Shown here: in pieces, positions 30,881 to 43,223 of the stretch
Numbering within the stretch: the first letter of the stretch is position 1
How the letters are laid out: the number at the start of each line of letters is the position of its first letter
NCBI GenBank assembly: GCA_019022495.1
Contig: JAFEKR010000001.1
Span: 6,448,001-6,512,000 of the forward strand
Direction of reading: 5' to 3'
Source of the DNA: Epichloe hybrida
Taxonomy: Eukaryota; Ascomycota; Sordariomycetes; Hypocreales; Clavicipitaceae
DNA: 64,000 nt
Notes under the pieces: generated by a model
The model's input: only the letters and a program-made list of their open reading frames with translations
The model's database searches: none
Told to the model about the DNA's origin: nothing
Made by a program: the position numbers and the translations under genes

Positions 30881-31711
30881 TATTGAAATGTAGGGAGCTA
30901 GTTACCAGCTGCCAGCTAGCAACAGCTGTACAAGTGCAAGCTCTACGGTCAGGGACCGATAGGGCCGCAACGTTAAATCAATTAACGCAACGCAACGGAA
31001 GGTTATGGTAGTTATTAACTAATAGAATTCAATCTAGATTACTTTTATAATATCTTATAAAGCAATAGAATTGATTTTAGATACGTTGTACGGGCAATGC
31101 GGCTGTTATTAGTTAAGAGAACTAGCTATCTAGCTAGTTAAAAAGATCTTCTTCCTCTTATAGACCTACCGACCGTATCGGTGGATCCGGGCCGCTAACA
31201 AGGTCTTACGGGCTACTTTTGATTTTCCGCAAAATTCATTTGTATGCAAAAACCAAAAAATTGACTCACCACCATACTAGCTAGCAACCCGTATGCACTA
31301 ACTTTTGGTCCAAAAAATAACCTTGCATAAAGAGAAAGCCCTATCTTCAAGCTTTAATTTACTATATATAAAACTTTTGTATAACCTCTAGATAAAGAGA
31401 AAATCGTTATCAAAGATAGCTATAGGGTAAGTTATGTGTAGGGTAACCTGCTTATATCACCCTAGCTTACATCACCCTAGCTTACCTAATTACTAGTAGC
31501 GTAGTTATAGCCACACTTGCAGCCACAACGTAATTAACTAATTAGTCATCCACACAGTCGGTCACAGCTGTTAACAGCTGCGACGCAGCCATTAACAGCT
31601 GCCCTCGCGACCGTTGACAGCTGCAGTGTAGCTATTAGACTTACAAAGCAAGCTAGTAATAAGAAGGTTCTTTAACTAGAAAAGGGCTAAAAATAGGTCT
31701 TATTTTTAACA
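30881..31711 (-). repeat. Copia-2 3' LTR
   Basis: 831 bp. It carries about 21 bp more than the other LTR in a CAGCTGTTAACAGCTG-type repeat near 31570-31620, from gain or loss of one internal unit. Confidence 0.92.
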
Positions 31712-31939
31712 CCCCCTCTACAAAAGAATTACATTTAAAAGCAATTAGAAGTGTACAAAAAGACTATAGGGAAAAATCAACAACTTTTAATAACAGATAA
31801 AAAGGGAAAAACAGGAAAATATGAAAAAAGCCCCCTTTTTGAATTCCTAGCTATTGTTAAATATAGCTCCCTTTTTAACGTTGTTTTTTGGTTCCCTGTT
31901 AAAGGGAATTAGTTATTAGTTTAATAATTATTAAGCCCT

Positions 31940-34900
31940 AAAAGCTTAATAAAAGCCTGATAAAGAGGTCTAGAAAGAGGTTTCGTAAGACCATCTGCAG
32001 GCATTAACTTCGTATCTAGATATTCAATCTTAGCTAAACCCTCTAAAACCTGTTGCCTAATATAGTTGAACTTTAGCAATGTATGCTTTGTACGACTATG
32101 TAAAGCAGGGTTATAAGCAGTAGTTATAGCGCCTTAATTATCGCAATATATCTGGATAGGGGGAGAAATAGGGGTTTTTAGCTCCTTAAATAAGCCCTAA
32201 AGCTACTAAAGCTCCCGGAAGGTCTTGCAGATAGCATCAGCTTCAGCTTCTAGTGTTGATAGAGCTATTGTACTAGCTTTCTTTGATTTCTAGCTAATAG
32301 GTCTGCCAGCTAGCTTAAATAGATAAGCATAGGTTGATTTTAAGGTCTTTTTATCCCCTACAAAATCACTATCGCAATAACCTATTAGGCTTTTACTAAC
32401 TAAACCTTTAGGGTCTCCCCTATAGATAATAGCAAGGAATCTAGTCCCTAATAAATACCTTAGCAGATTTTTAGCTGCTTTTAGGTGTTCTATATAAGGG
32501 CTAGCTAGTGCAGTAGATAACCACTGTAGCGTAAAAGCTGTATTAGGCCTTGTAAGCAACATTAGGTACATTATAGTCCCTATAATGCACTGATAAAGCT
32601 TGATTTCGCTAGCTATTAAAAGCTTAGTTGTCTGCGTAGCTAAAACGCCTAGCTAAAGAGGTATGCTAATAGGCTTACTATCTAGCATATTAAATCGTTT
32701 TAAGGCTTCTAATATATACTGAGATTAATGAATTTTCAGTATTCTATTAGGCCTATCTTATACAATTTAAACCCCTAAGAAGAATTCAGCAGGCCCCCTA
32801 TCTTCTATTGGATAGACTTTATAAAGTTTCTTTTTAAGCCTTTAGATATAAGATAAATCCGGTCCAATTAGAAGACAGTCATTAACGTACGTAATAACGA
32901 AGGTTTTGGTTAAAGGATTGAAGAAAATAGCTAGGTCAGATATTAAAGGGTTAAATCCTAGGGATTTAAGCACTAATATTAGCGCTTGTTGCCATTCCCT
33001 TAAGCTTTGTTTTAGGCCATATAAAGACTTCTGTAATAAAATTACTTAATCTTTAGAAGGTTTCTAGCCAAAACTTCTAGCTAATTTAGCTAGTTTAGGA
33101 TTTGCCTTAAGGAATTTAATAAACCCTTCTGGAATAACTATATAAATCTGTTGTTGTAGCTTACTATTAAGAAAAGCTCCTATAAAATCGATTTGTTTGA
33201 TTTCCCAGTTATTCCAAGCCGCTAGGGCTAGTAAAATCCTCTAGCTAGGGGGAATGCTTATGGCAGCGAAGGTCTCTAGGTAATCTAGGCCTTCGATTTG
33301 CATAAATCCCTTAGCAACGAGTCGAGCCTTATATTTTAAAGGATTATTTTCTTTATCCTTTTTAAGCTTATAAATAAGCCTATTCTTTAGTACTTTTCGG
33401 CCCTTAGGGATTTGATCTTTCCCTATAAATTTAAAAGTACTAGCCTTTAGAAGCTGTTCGTATTCCTTGTACGTGGCTTCTATCTATTTATCCCTTTCAG
33501 GGCTAGATATAGCCTGCTTCCAGGTCTTAGGCTCGGGGCTAATAGGATTCTTTTCCTTTAGCTTCTCCTGTACCTTAAAGCAGATTTCTTTTATGAAATC
33601 TAGAGAAGAAGGGGAACTAATATCAACATCCATAGGGTCGATATTAGGGTCGAAATCGATAATTTTGTTAAAATCGAGGTCTGAAGTCGAAACCTGATTT
33701 CCTGGTTGAGTTATAGGCTGCGCCTGTATGGGATCCGCTGGAATTAAGCCTTTAGGGGGTTCTTCGGGGCCTATAGGTGTTTTTTCTTGACCTATAGGGA
33801 TACCTATGTTATCTATAGGATAATCCTTTGAACCTTGGTCTAGATATTATTGATTTTTATTTTCTAGATTATTTTCCCCCTCTAAAGGGTTATCCCCTAT
33901 AGAAATCCTAGGTAAGCCTTTAGAAACAGGGCCTATAGGTTCTATAATCTTAATAAAGCTAGTCTTTATAACTAGCCTTTTAGAGGGGATGTACACTAGG
34001 TAGGTGTTGGAACCTAGTGTAGCTAAAAGTCTTCTAGGGATAGTCCTAGCTGCTAACTTCTGGGCTTTAGGTCGTTTTTCCAGGGGGATTAGAATCTCAC
34101 AGTGAGATCCTATAGCTCTAATACTGCTAATATCAGTTATATAAGGCTAATTTAGCTCCCTAGATAGCAGCTGTTCAGGGCTTTCATCCTTAGTGGTATT
34201 AGCAGTTATATTAACTAGGTTAATAACTGCAGGTAATACAAAACACTATAAAAATAACGGTAATTTTGCCCACTGGATAGTAGCCCTTAATTGATCTAGA
34301 ATAGTACGAATTGAACGTTTTGCTAATCCATTTTGCTCATGGATATAGGGACTAGAAGTTGTAAATTTGATCCCTTTAGAATTCAACTAAGCTTGACAAC
34401 TAGAATCGATTTCCTGGCCCCTATTGAAGTGAAGGTGCCTAGGATATTGACCTAGTTGATTTTTAAGCCCTCTGAAGAAGCCTTTAATAGCCTTATAAAC
34501 AGTTGGGCCTTCCTTATTAGGTAATAAGATAACCCACTTATATCTAGTCTTTCGATCAACTAGAAATAAGCAAATTGACTGCTTATTGTACGGCGTGGGG
34601 CTGATTTTTAGCGTATCCCCCTCTATTCGATCTAGAGCTCTTGGGGGGTCAGGGATAGCTAATTTCCTGGGTCTTCTAACTGCCTTAGATTAATCACAAG
34701 CAATACATCTAAAATCCTTATCCTTAATTTTAGAAAAATCAGGGATTCCTTTAGTTATAAGGCTAGTTTTCTTTAGCAAAGGAAGACCTAGGTGCCCTAA
34801 TCATACATGCCATAGGCCAGCTAGTTCTAACAACCGTTGATATTAAAGATCCTTAGGGTCTGAATTAGGATCTAGACTAGGGCCCTCTTCACTAGTCCCC

Positions 34901-36881
34901 TACTGGGCCCCTTGAGAACCACAGGCCTCTTGGAGAGGTATTAGGGACCCTTTTCCTCCACTAGGGCCCTCTAACACCCCTAAATCTATTTCCTTAGATT
35001 TATAAGGGACCTAACCTAGGGCTATAGGCGAAGAAGAAGGGACTAATTCCCCTAAATTATCCCGTACGATTTCTTTAACATCATTATCATTTTCGTTGAT
35101 TTCGTCTAAATCAGAAGCCTAATCCGGCTTTTTAGAGGGAATTTAAACCTCTATAGGGTAGCTAATCGGATAGCTATGACCCTTAAAAGCGGCGTAGGTA
35201 AAAGGTCGGATATAATGCGAATTATTACAGGGCCCTTTAGATAACTTAGGCGTAGATTGGTTTTTAACGTGGAAGAAAAAACCATGTTTTTCTATATCTA
35301 AGGTTGCAATAAGAGACCTATCTTTAAGATAAAGTAGGTTTTTTATAAGGCAACCACTAGATATATAGTGCGTAAGTCCACTAACTATATTAACATTAAG
35401 CTAAGGAAAATATAGCGTATCTTTAAGCACTAAGGTCCTATATTTAGCTGGATTTTTCTAATATAGGACCTCAAAAACAGCACTACCGTGACCCTTAGCG
35501 TAAATAGGGCCACCACCAGTTATAATAGGGTCGGATTCCCCCTTTTTATAGGGGGTATAATCCCTAAAGACCTCCCTAGAATTAACAATATATACAGTCA
35601 AACCTATATTATATAATAGGGCCTTTTTTATGTCTTTGCTGTAATAATTAAAACTATTTAAGGTTTTAATTTCTTGATTTTCATTATCCGATTCACTAGA
35701 GCTAGAATCAGAGCTACTATCACTAGAGCTCTTGTAACTAGTCTTATGAAAGCTAGGCTTCTTGTACGGTTTAAGAGCACCGTTAGAAAGGTTATAATTT
35801 CCTAGCATAAAAGATCCCTCTCCAGAGGTCTCTTTATTATCCTTTTTATCTGATTTTTAACCTTTTTACTTCTTTTTCTTCTTCTTATTAGAAGAAGAAT
35901 TAGAAGTAGAAAAGCCCTTATTATTTTCAGAGCCTCCTTTCTTCTTCTAATCCTTAGGGGCCTTTTCTTTTTCTTTAGCACCCTTTTCAAGGTTTTTAGC
36001 CCTATAATTTAGGGCTTTGGATACTATAGATAACTTATCCCTCTATTCTACTAGAAGGTCTACCATCAAGAATTAAAGATTTAGGGCATCTAGGGGAGCC
36101 CCTATAGCCCTATTCGTACGCATGCTAAATCGTTGCCTCTCAGCCCACTAAGGGAAGGTTGATTTTAGGGATTGAAGATATTGATTAACCTAATCTATCG
36201 GAGTAATCAGGACCCCTAAAATCGATAATCTAGCTAGTAAATTATTAAAGACTACATTAAAGGACTCTAGAGTCCCCTTAAACTCTTAAAAATTCAGGTT
36301 ATGAAATTCTAAATATAGGGACCCCCTCTGGATTTCAACGCTATGTGAATATTGCCTTACAAGTAAATTATAGGCTTCTTTAGGTAATTTTTGCTAAGTT
36401 ATAGTGGCTTAGGGTCCTTCTATATAACTATCCCTTAGTAACATAAGGATAATAGCTTAATCTGGATCCCCTAGCGCCCTAGAACTCTCCGGATTATCTA
36501 GAAAATTAGGCATACCTAAAGCTCTAAATTAGATAGTTAGGGCTTGTTTCTATTGTTCGAAATTTTCAGCTCCTTTAAGCCTAGTAATCTCTGGGAAACT
36601 ATAAACCCTCTTATTAAATTATTAAAGGTTGCTTATACAGAGCTAGATTCAGCTTAATTTTCTTGAATAGGCTGCTAATCTTGCTGCTAACTAGCGGGCT
36701 TATCAGATTCCACACCCTCCATACAACTATTTACAGTTATAGATAGGCTTTCTAGCTTCTCTAATAACTAGTCTATAGTTGCTTGTTGCTTAATAGCCTG
36801 CTCTTTTAGCTGGTTATTTAGAACCTCTTGCGCACTAGGGTTAGGGATAATAGGTCCCTTTCCCTTTCCTTTAGTATCCAT
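31940..36881 (-). pseudogene. Copia-2 gag-pol polyprotein relic
   Basis: It starts with ATG at 36881 (MDTKGKGKGPIIPNPSAQEV). A Ser/Asp-rich stretch and the protease motif LLYNIGLTVYIVN follow near 35590; the catalytic DTG now reads NIG. RT shows YVND at 32889-32878 (from YVDD). RNase H at 32571-32290 is still open for 93 codons (TRPNTAFTLQWLSTALASP, HLKAAKNLLRYLLGT, YCDSDFVGDKKTLKSTYAY). Stops are mostly TAG/TAA from C-to-T or G-to-A changes. It is a dead copy, but every domain is still recognisable. Confidence 0.88.
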
Positions 36882-36883
36882 TT

Positions 36884-37130
36884 TCCTTTTTATAGAAGGG
36901 AAAAAAAACTTCTATCTCGCGGGTCCTTCCTTTTTTATAGAAGGGAAGTCTTCTATATTTAAAATTTATTCCTTTTTATAGAAGGGAAAAAGCTTCTATT
37001 TCACGGATCCTTCCTTTTTTATAGAAGGGAAGTCTTCTATAGCTATAATTAATTCCTTTTTATAGAAGGGAAAAGCTTCTTTCTCGCAGGTCCTTCCTTT
37101 TTTATAGAAGGGAAGTCTTCTGTATTCGCA
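36884..37130 (-). repeat. Copia-2 leader tandem repeats, about 3 units of 85 bp
   Basis: Between primer site and gag, units of CCTTTTTATAGAAGGGAA and CCTTCCTTTTTTATAGAAGG alternate around a CGCGGGTCC-like core (near 36884, 36971, 37055). Each can form stems between TATAGAAGG and CTTCTAT. Confidence 0.85.
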
Positions 37131-37162
37131 CACAAAATAACCTAAAAGGAATCTATAGTAAT

Positions 37163-37180
37163 AGAGCCGGGCTCATAACC
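37163..37180 (-). promoter_or_regulatory. Copia-2 primer-binding site, complementary to the initiator tRNA-Met anticodon arm
   Basis: Directly after the 5' LTR the minus strand reads GGTTATGAGCCCGGCTC. Its complement, GGGCUCAUAACC, is the anticodon stem-loop of initiator tRNA-Met (CAU anticodon) rather than a tRNA 3' end. This is the half-tRNA priming arrangement known from Drosophila copia. That this element used a cut tRNA is inference from position and match. Confidence 0.7.
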
Positions 37181-37990
37181 TATTGAAATATAGGGAGCTA
37201 GTTACCAGCTGCCAGCTAGCAACAGCTATACAAGTGCAAGCTCTACGGTCAGGGACCAATAGGGCCGCAACGTTAAATCAATTAACGCAATGCAACGGAA
37301 GGTTATAGTAGTTATTAACTAATAGAATTCAATCTAGATTACTTTTATAATATCTTATAAAGCAATAGAATTGATTTTAGATACGTTATACAGGTAATGC
37401 GGCTATTATTAGTTGAGAGGACTAGCTATCTAGCTAGTTAAAAAGATCTTCTTCCTCTCATAGACCTACCGACCATATTAGTGGATCCGGGCCGCTAACG
37501 GGGTCTTACAGGCTACTTTTGATTTTCCGCAAAATTCATTTATATACAAAAACCAAAAAATTGACTCACCACTATACTAGCTAGCAACCCGTATGCACTA
37601 ACTTTTAGTCCAAAAAATAACCTTATATAAAGAGAAAGCCCTATCTTTAAGCTTTAATTTGCTATATGTAAAACTTTTGTATAACCTCTAGATAAAGAGA
37701 AAATCGTTGTCAAAGATAGCTATAGGGTAAGTTATGTGTAGGGTAACCTGCTTACGTCACCCTAGCTTACGTCACCCTAGCTTACCTAATTACTAGTAGC
37801 GTGGTTATAGCCACACTTGCAGCCACAACGTAATTGACTAATTAGTCATCCACACGGTTGGTCGCAGCTGTTGACAGCTGCCCTCGCGACCGTTAACAGC
37901 TGCAGTGCAGCTGTCAGACTTGCAAAGCAAGCTAGTAATAAGAAGGTTCTTTAACTAGAAAAGGGCTAAAAATAGGTCTTATTTTTAACA
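37181..37990 (-). repeat. Copia-2 5' LTR
   Basis: 810 bp partner of 30881-31711; flanked on its right by the CTAAT duplication. Confidence 0.92.
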
Positions 37991-37995
37991 CTAAT

Positions 37996-40219
37996 AATAA
38001 AGAGGAGCTACTAGTTCTTGTTAAGCTATGTTATCTTTAATAAGTCTATCTTCTATGCTTAAGAAAGAGGCCTATTATTAACCGTAAAAGAGGTTAAAAA
38101 ATAATACCTTAAAGAGCTAGTTAAGGATAATAAGGATAAAAGCTCTGATATAGGGCTTTTATAAATAGCGTACCCTCTATTACTATAATAACTACTTAAT
38201 TAGCTTTAATAGGCGGAAACTTCTACTAGTTATAATTAATAAGATTATAAAGAAAAGGAAAAAGAAAGTTAAGAAACAAATTTACTAACTCCTCTAAATT
38301 CACTAGGGAAATTCCTAGATTTAGCGGATTACACACTATTAAGTATTGATAATTTGCTTAACCTACCTAATAGTAGTAATAATTATGAAATATTAGAAAA
38401 TCTAGAAGATTATGATAATCTTAAAGCATTTGCTATAGCCTTTAAGCTAGGACCTAAGAGTAAAGAAAAGCCTTATATATCTAGGCTTTCTCCTCCCCTA
38501 GCTTATTATAATTATTTAGCTAGTTATCTAAAAGAAAAAGAATTTTGTAAAGCATAAGATAAAGAATATAATAGAATTATTAATAGAAAGGTAGCTAAGA
38601 AGGTATCTAGAACTAATATCCCTTTATATATAAAGCTTCTAGGCCTTACTTAGGTCTTCTTATATAAATTAGATAAGTAAGGTTACCTTCTGTAATATAA
38701 AGCTTATCTCTATGTTCTTAGAAATTATTAACTAAAGAGTTATCTATTAACTTAGGCGGTAACCCTAGCTACTAACACTTTTAGGCTATTTATAGCTATT
38801 ATATACTACTTTAATCTTAAAGCATACTAGTATGACTTTATTATAGTATTCCTAAATTTAGACCTTAATAAAGAGGTTTACTATAAGATACCTTTAGGCT
38901 ATAAAGATAAATAAGCCTATCTAAAGCTTCTTAGAGTAGTCTATAAGCTATAGAGAGCACCTCTTTTATAAATAAAAAAGCTAATTAGCTAGCTAATTAG
39001 TAAAGGCTTTATATAGATCTTTAAAGATATTTATATGTTTATTAAGGATAGGTTAATTATCTTCTTCTACGTAAATAACCTTATTACTCTCTTTGCTAAA
39101 GGGAAATTATATTTATATAATAAATTTAGGGTAAGACTCTTTGTAAAGTATAATATAAAGAACCTTAGAGAGCTATAATAGTTCCTAGGCGTTAAAATTA
39201 TTAGAGATTATGCTAATAGGAAGGTGTGACTTAATTAGAAGTCCTATTAGGATAAAGCTACTACTAAATTTAATATAAAGATCCCTTAATAAAGACTTAT
39301 AGCCCTAATAACTACTATACTACTAAAACCTTTTAAAGGAGAGGTTAGTGCTTAAAATCTTAAGAGGTATTAATCTTTAATTAGAACCCTACTATATCTA
39401 ATAATAGTCTTAAGACCTAATATTACTTTTATAGCCTTATAACTCTTATAATTCTTATAAAACCTAGGGCTATAGTATATAGAAGTAGCTAAAAGAGCCC
39501 TTAAGTATAGGTATACGTAGGTAGACCTAGTAATTAAGTATAGCGGTAATAACTCCGAATTAGAGGTATATAGTAATACCTCCTTTACTAATAATACTAT
39601 AATATAAAAGAGCTTATAAGGCTATATTATAAAGCTCTTTAAAGGACCTATACTCTTTAAGGTAAGTAAGTAAGTTACTATAATAACTTTATTAACTAAA
39701 GTAAAGCTCCTAGCGCTTTCTTACTATAGTAAAGAGCTTATAGCCTTTAGATAATTATATTAAGAGGTTAGGCTATGCCTAGGAGATAACACGCTTAAAA
39801 TTAAATGTAATAATATATAGATAATCTGCCTCCTTAAGGAAGAATTTATTAAGCTTATTATAAAGCTTTAGTATATAAATATTTATTACTACTAGCTTTA
39901 TTAAGAGGTTACAAAAGGAACCTTTAATATTACCTAGATTACTACTAAAGAGATAATTATAGATAGCCTTATAAAGCCTTTTATAGAGAATGCTTTTATA
40001 AGCTTCTATAAGGTATTAGGGCTTATATAACTGCCCTCTAGTATACTTAGTGAAGAACCTAAAGAATAAGTATTATATAATAACCTTAAATTAGACAGGA
40101 TTATGACTAATTAACTACTTTTTTGTACTATAGAATTAATTTAGATATCATAAGATTAATTTGATTAATTTAATTGAATTATTATAGGATACCTTAATTA
40201 CAGGCCTCCTAGGGGGATA
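37996..40219 (+). pseudogene. Copia-1 reverse transcriptase and RNase H relic
   Basis: RT text includes FIIVFLNLDLNKEVYYKIPLG (Copia AFLNG..EVYM.QP.G box, near 38,835) and FFYVNNLITLFAK at 39062-39100, where the catalytic YVDD has become YVNN (39068-39079). Near 39,700 KVKLLALSYYSKELIAF resembles RNase H. Stops are frequent. It ends at the purine tract before the 3' LTR. Confidence 0.82.
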
Positions 40220-40452
40220 TGTTAGAATCCCGCCGTAAGCGCTTAACCGCATACAGGCAACTTAGACACTAGGACCCACCTAACTAGTTACTTTTCCGGA
40301 CCTTCAGTAGATATATAGTATAGTTTATATGGGTAGATTACACACCCCATGGTACAGGTACTTAGTTATTTAAACCGTAGTCCGCGCCCTCTTGCAGGAT
40401 CGGACAACTCAATAGAGGTGGTCAAATTGAACCCTAGCTTCGCGGTCCAACA
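40220..40452 (+). repeat. Copia-1 3' LTR
   Basis: 233 bp, less mutated than the left copy, ending GGTCCAACA just before the GCTAG duplication. Confidence 0.93.
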
Positions 40453-43223
40453 GCTAGGCTGCTGAATGGGTGGGGGGGATGGGGGGGATGGGGGGGGGGG
40501 GCCGCACGGGACGAAGAAGAGCAAACGGTCTCAGGCTCTTCCTCTCTTCCTCTCTTCCTCTCTTCCTCAGACTGGCGCCACCAACCCGACTCGATGTAAC
40601 CCTACTACTGCGACCCCATGATCCTCCACAACTGAAGAAACAAGCGAGTCCCGTCACTAGCTTGGAGGGAAAGGCAAGCCGGCTCGTCATATGCCGCCCC
40701 TTTGAATAACGATCTGGCGTAATCCGTATTGCATCGCCGCCGTAAAGATGGATGGCCCGTCCTTCTTCACCGATCTTGTTGGGGGCAGAAACAAGGACCC
40801 GATGTGTTGATTCCCGCTCCCTTCCGTGGACGATGGCGTGAACAGGCTAAACCAAGGGGACTAACTCACCCCTGTGCGGAGCATCCACAAGCTTTTTTAG
40901 CGGTCTCCGCTGTTTTGCCGATTCATCTGTCATTGTCCAGTCGATTAGCCGCCATCGCGGCTGTCCACTTCTCGGTAGCTCGTGTTTGCGCCTTTGCCCA
41001 GGGTGACTGTGATGATGGATTGCATACAACTGGGGGGGCCCCTCGAGACAGGCATCATTTCCATGTTGAGCAGCGGACTCTGCTCTGCCAACTCCTCCAG
41101 CAAGCCGGTCATCACGCTGGGGTGCTGATCCCCCTCCCCTTCTCTGTGCCCCTTGAGAGTTGAGAGGGCTATCATTATTACATGGAAGCCTCAATAATTT
41201 CGTGCCGTCCGCCCCCGATGGCTTGGGCGCGGCGATTTGAAGTTACACATGTACAGTTTGGGAGATCCGAGGCCAAGAGATTGCTGCCCCCCCGACTGGA
41301 CTGATTTGGCCGGATGGTCTCTTCCCAGCTTGTCTTCGTTAGAGGCGTCCGTCAAGAACAACACGTTGGAGAAGAAGAGGTGCCAAATGGCTAAGTATAT
41401 GCGCAGCTTGGATTGACCTCATAAATACGAAACAATGCCACAGCTTCTCCACGAAGATCGATCTGAGAGATAGCCAAATACATACAGACGATGTCTTCTT
41501 GTTGATAGAACAACTGTCGAGTTATTTATTGTCGGACGGCTCAAAAGTGAGCAGAAATACAATTACAAGTCCTTTCATGGGGTATGAGGGTAGGGTGTGC
41601 ATCCCGAAAATGCTGGCATGGTGACGATCGATGGAGCAGTTCACACGAGTGCTCGGCAAGTCGGGGTAGACGCAACTGCCCAAGCCACAGGTTCTACAGA
41701 GTAATCACTAAGCAAGATACTCCGTTTAAGCGATGAACTGCTAATGCTGAGCATCTCAGATAAGGGAGGGAGGACCAAGAAAGGCTCTCTCATCCACTGC
41801 AGTAGGGTATGAGCTTGGGACAGCTTGAATCAACCCATCATACATACAGCATACAGATTACAGACCTGGTTTTCATCAGTGCAAGTCATGAGAGGATTCA
41901 AGGCAGACCCAAGTCTCTTTTTTGTCCGGTCAAAAGTTACAAAGTAAAGGCCGACGAACATCTCATTCTCTTTTTAAAAAATCTGACACATTCTGGCCTC
42001 AGTAACTGGCCAATGCATCAAGGACTGTACCAATGGGCCATCGTGGATCAGCAATCAAGCGGTGAAAACGCGGAATTTCCCCCTCTTTTTTTGCCCAACA
42101 CTGCACGGTGGCCGCGACATTTCCGTGTTATTGTCATGCAACCTAACTTATAACCGACGAATCAAGTCCCCCAGCTGTCCCCATGCTTGCCACGACAGAG
42201 ACGAATGACATGTCGCGCGGTTAGTCAATACTGAGAGAAACGGGCGACGGACGAATCATACTGGCCTGCGATGTCTGAACCGTGTAGTCGGTACCAATTG
42301 CAAATGAGAAGCAGGCGGCTCAAGTGCTTCATTCCTGTGCTCCCCTCATGCACATGTCACCGACTGAGAAGGTGGGAGGTGGGAGGCGGGAGTGGAGGTT
42401 GATGACAAGTAGAAATCCCCATGCTGTTAGGGAGGCTGGGCACAAAAGCGGCAGAATTTGAAAGCCATTTGATTCGGGAACGCTTTCATAATCCGCTTGG
42501 AGACGGGGCATCCGCAGGAGTCTCCATTGGTGGTTTCATCTGTGCCTCTGAGCTGTGGCGTGATAAACGACCTGACAAAAACACGTCCAGTCCGTGTGTA
42601 GGCCGAGTTGAATGACGAGCTAATAGCGCAAAGGGCGAGAAGGGAGGCAGCGATACCCTGCCAGGCGTTGCCAGGACCACATGTCACTGTCTGCAACAGC
42701 GCGCGTAATCAAGCCCCGCGGTTGGTTGCTTCTTCCCCACCCCACCCCCCCATCATTGCAAGTTTGCAAGTTGAATGCTCGACCAACAAACGGAGTGCAT
42801 ACGGAGTTATTAATCAAGGATCAAGAACGCGACCATGACGGAACACACCACCAGAGCATGAAGGTTGAAATGGCCTGGTCAGTGCGGAAGTCGAGCGGGC
42901 ACCTGTCTGCTCAGCCGAGGACCAACTACTGCCCATAGCTTTGCTTTGCTGGTGCCTGTGGGGGGGGGGGGGGGGTCGTTGCTTCGCCCAACTTCAAGTC
43001 CCCTCACTTTCTAAATTAGTAGGCTGACCCAGCCTTGACCTTGGCAGCCAGCCGTGGCAATCCAGGAAGCTCTCTCTTTCCGCCATATCTCCTGCGCCTC
43101 TTTCTCTAATGCTGAAATTTTACGTTCAAGGTGACGTGTTTTGCTTAGCTGAAGAGCTCTGTGTGGCACACGATACATCGTCGAGCGGAGCGCAAGTCCC
43201 CGCAGAGCAAATCCAAAACCAAC
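40453..43223. other. Intergenic between Copia-1 and the nitrilase gene
   Basis: 2.8 kb with normal GC content but no recognisable gene. Open frames at 40729-41163 and 41809-42153 have no conserved motifs, signal peptide or intron pattern. A G-rich stretch lies at 40468-40501, ten bases from the Copia-1 target duplication, and a run of 16 G at 42960-42975. GGAGG/GGGAGG units occur near 42370-42400. Confidence 0.45.
40468..40501 (+). repeat. G-tract cluster, possible G-quadruplex
   Basis: Four G runs of 3, 7, 7 and 12 or more, separated by single T or AT. Confidence 0.6.

Larger units (their letters stand above)
30881..37990 (-). mobile_element. Copia-2: minus-strand Ty1/Copia element inserted in Copia-1
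   Basis: LTRs at 30881-31711 (831 bp) and 37181-37990 (810 bp) are nearly identical. A perfect 5 bp duplication CTAAT flanks the element (30876-30880, 37991-37995). On the minus strand the LTR starts TGTTAAAAATAAGACC and ends CAATA (ancestrally CAACA). A polypurine tract GTAGAGGGGG abuts the left LTR, so the left one is the 3' LTR. The primer-binding site is next to the right LTR. gag begins at 36881, then come protease, integrase, RT and RNase H toward lower coordinates. Fewer stops than in Copia-1 suggest a younger insertion, which the nesting confirms. Confidence 0.93.
24878..40452 (+). mobile_element. Copia-1: Ty1/Copia LTR retrotransposon, RIP-decayed and carrying nested insertions
   Basis: LTRs of 233 bp (24878-25110 and 40220-40452) start TGTTRGAATCC and end TCCAACA, forming the terminal inverted repeat TGTTGGA/TCCAACA (RIP-altered at the inner edges). 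A perfect 5 bp target duplication GCTAG flanks the element (24873-24877 and 40453-40457). A purine tract (AGGGGGATA) immediately precedes the right LTR, fixing the + orientation. Coding relics run in the same direction: protease-like, DLWHARLAHLGKDII (GAG-pre-integrase, 30024) and RT with YVNN (39068). Removing the nested elements (25620-29595 and 30881-37990) leaves about 4.5 kb, a normal Copia size. Stops are scattered throughout and the text is very AT-rich, as RIP produces. Confidence 0.93.

Noticed and set aside
33467..33697. 76-codon plus-strand open frame inside Copia-2
   Set aside because: It is antisense to the Copia-2 polyprotein, which reads on the minus strand.
40729..42153. Two open frames (144 and 114 codons) between Copia-1 and the nitrilase gene
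   Set aside because: No conserved motifs, and overlapping frames on the other strand look equally coding-like.
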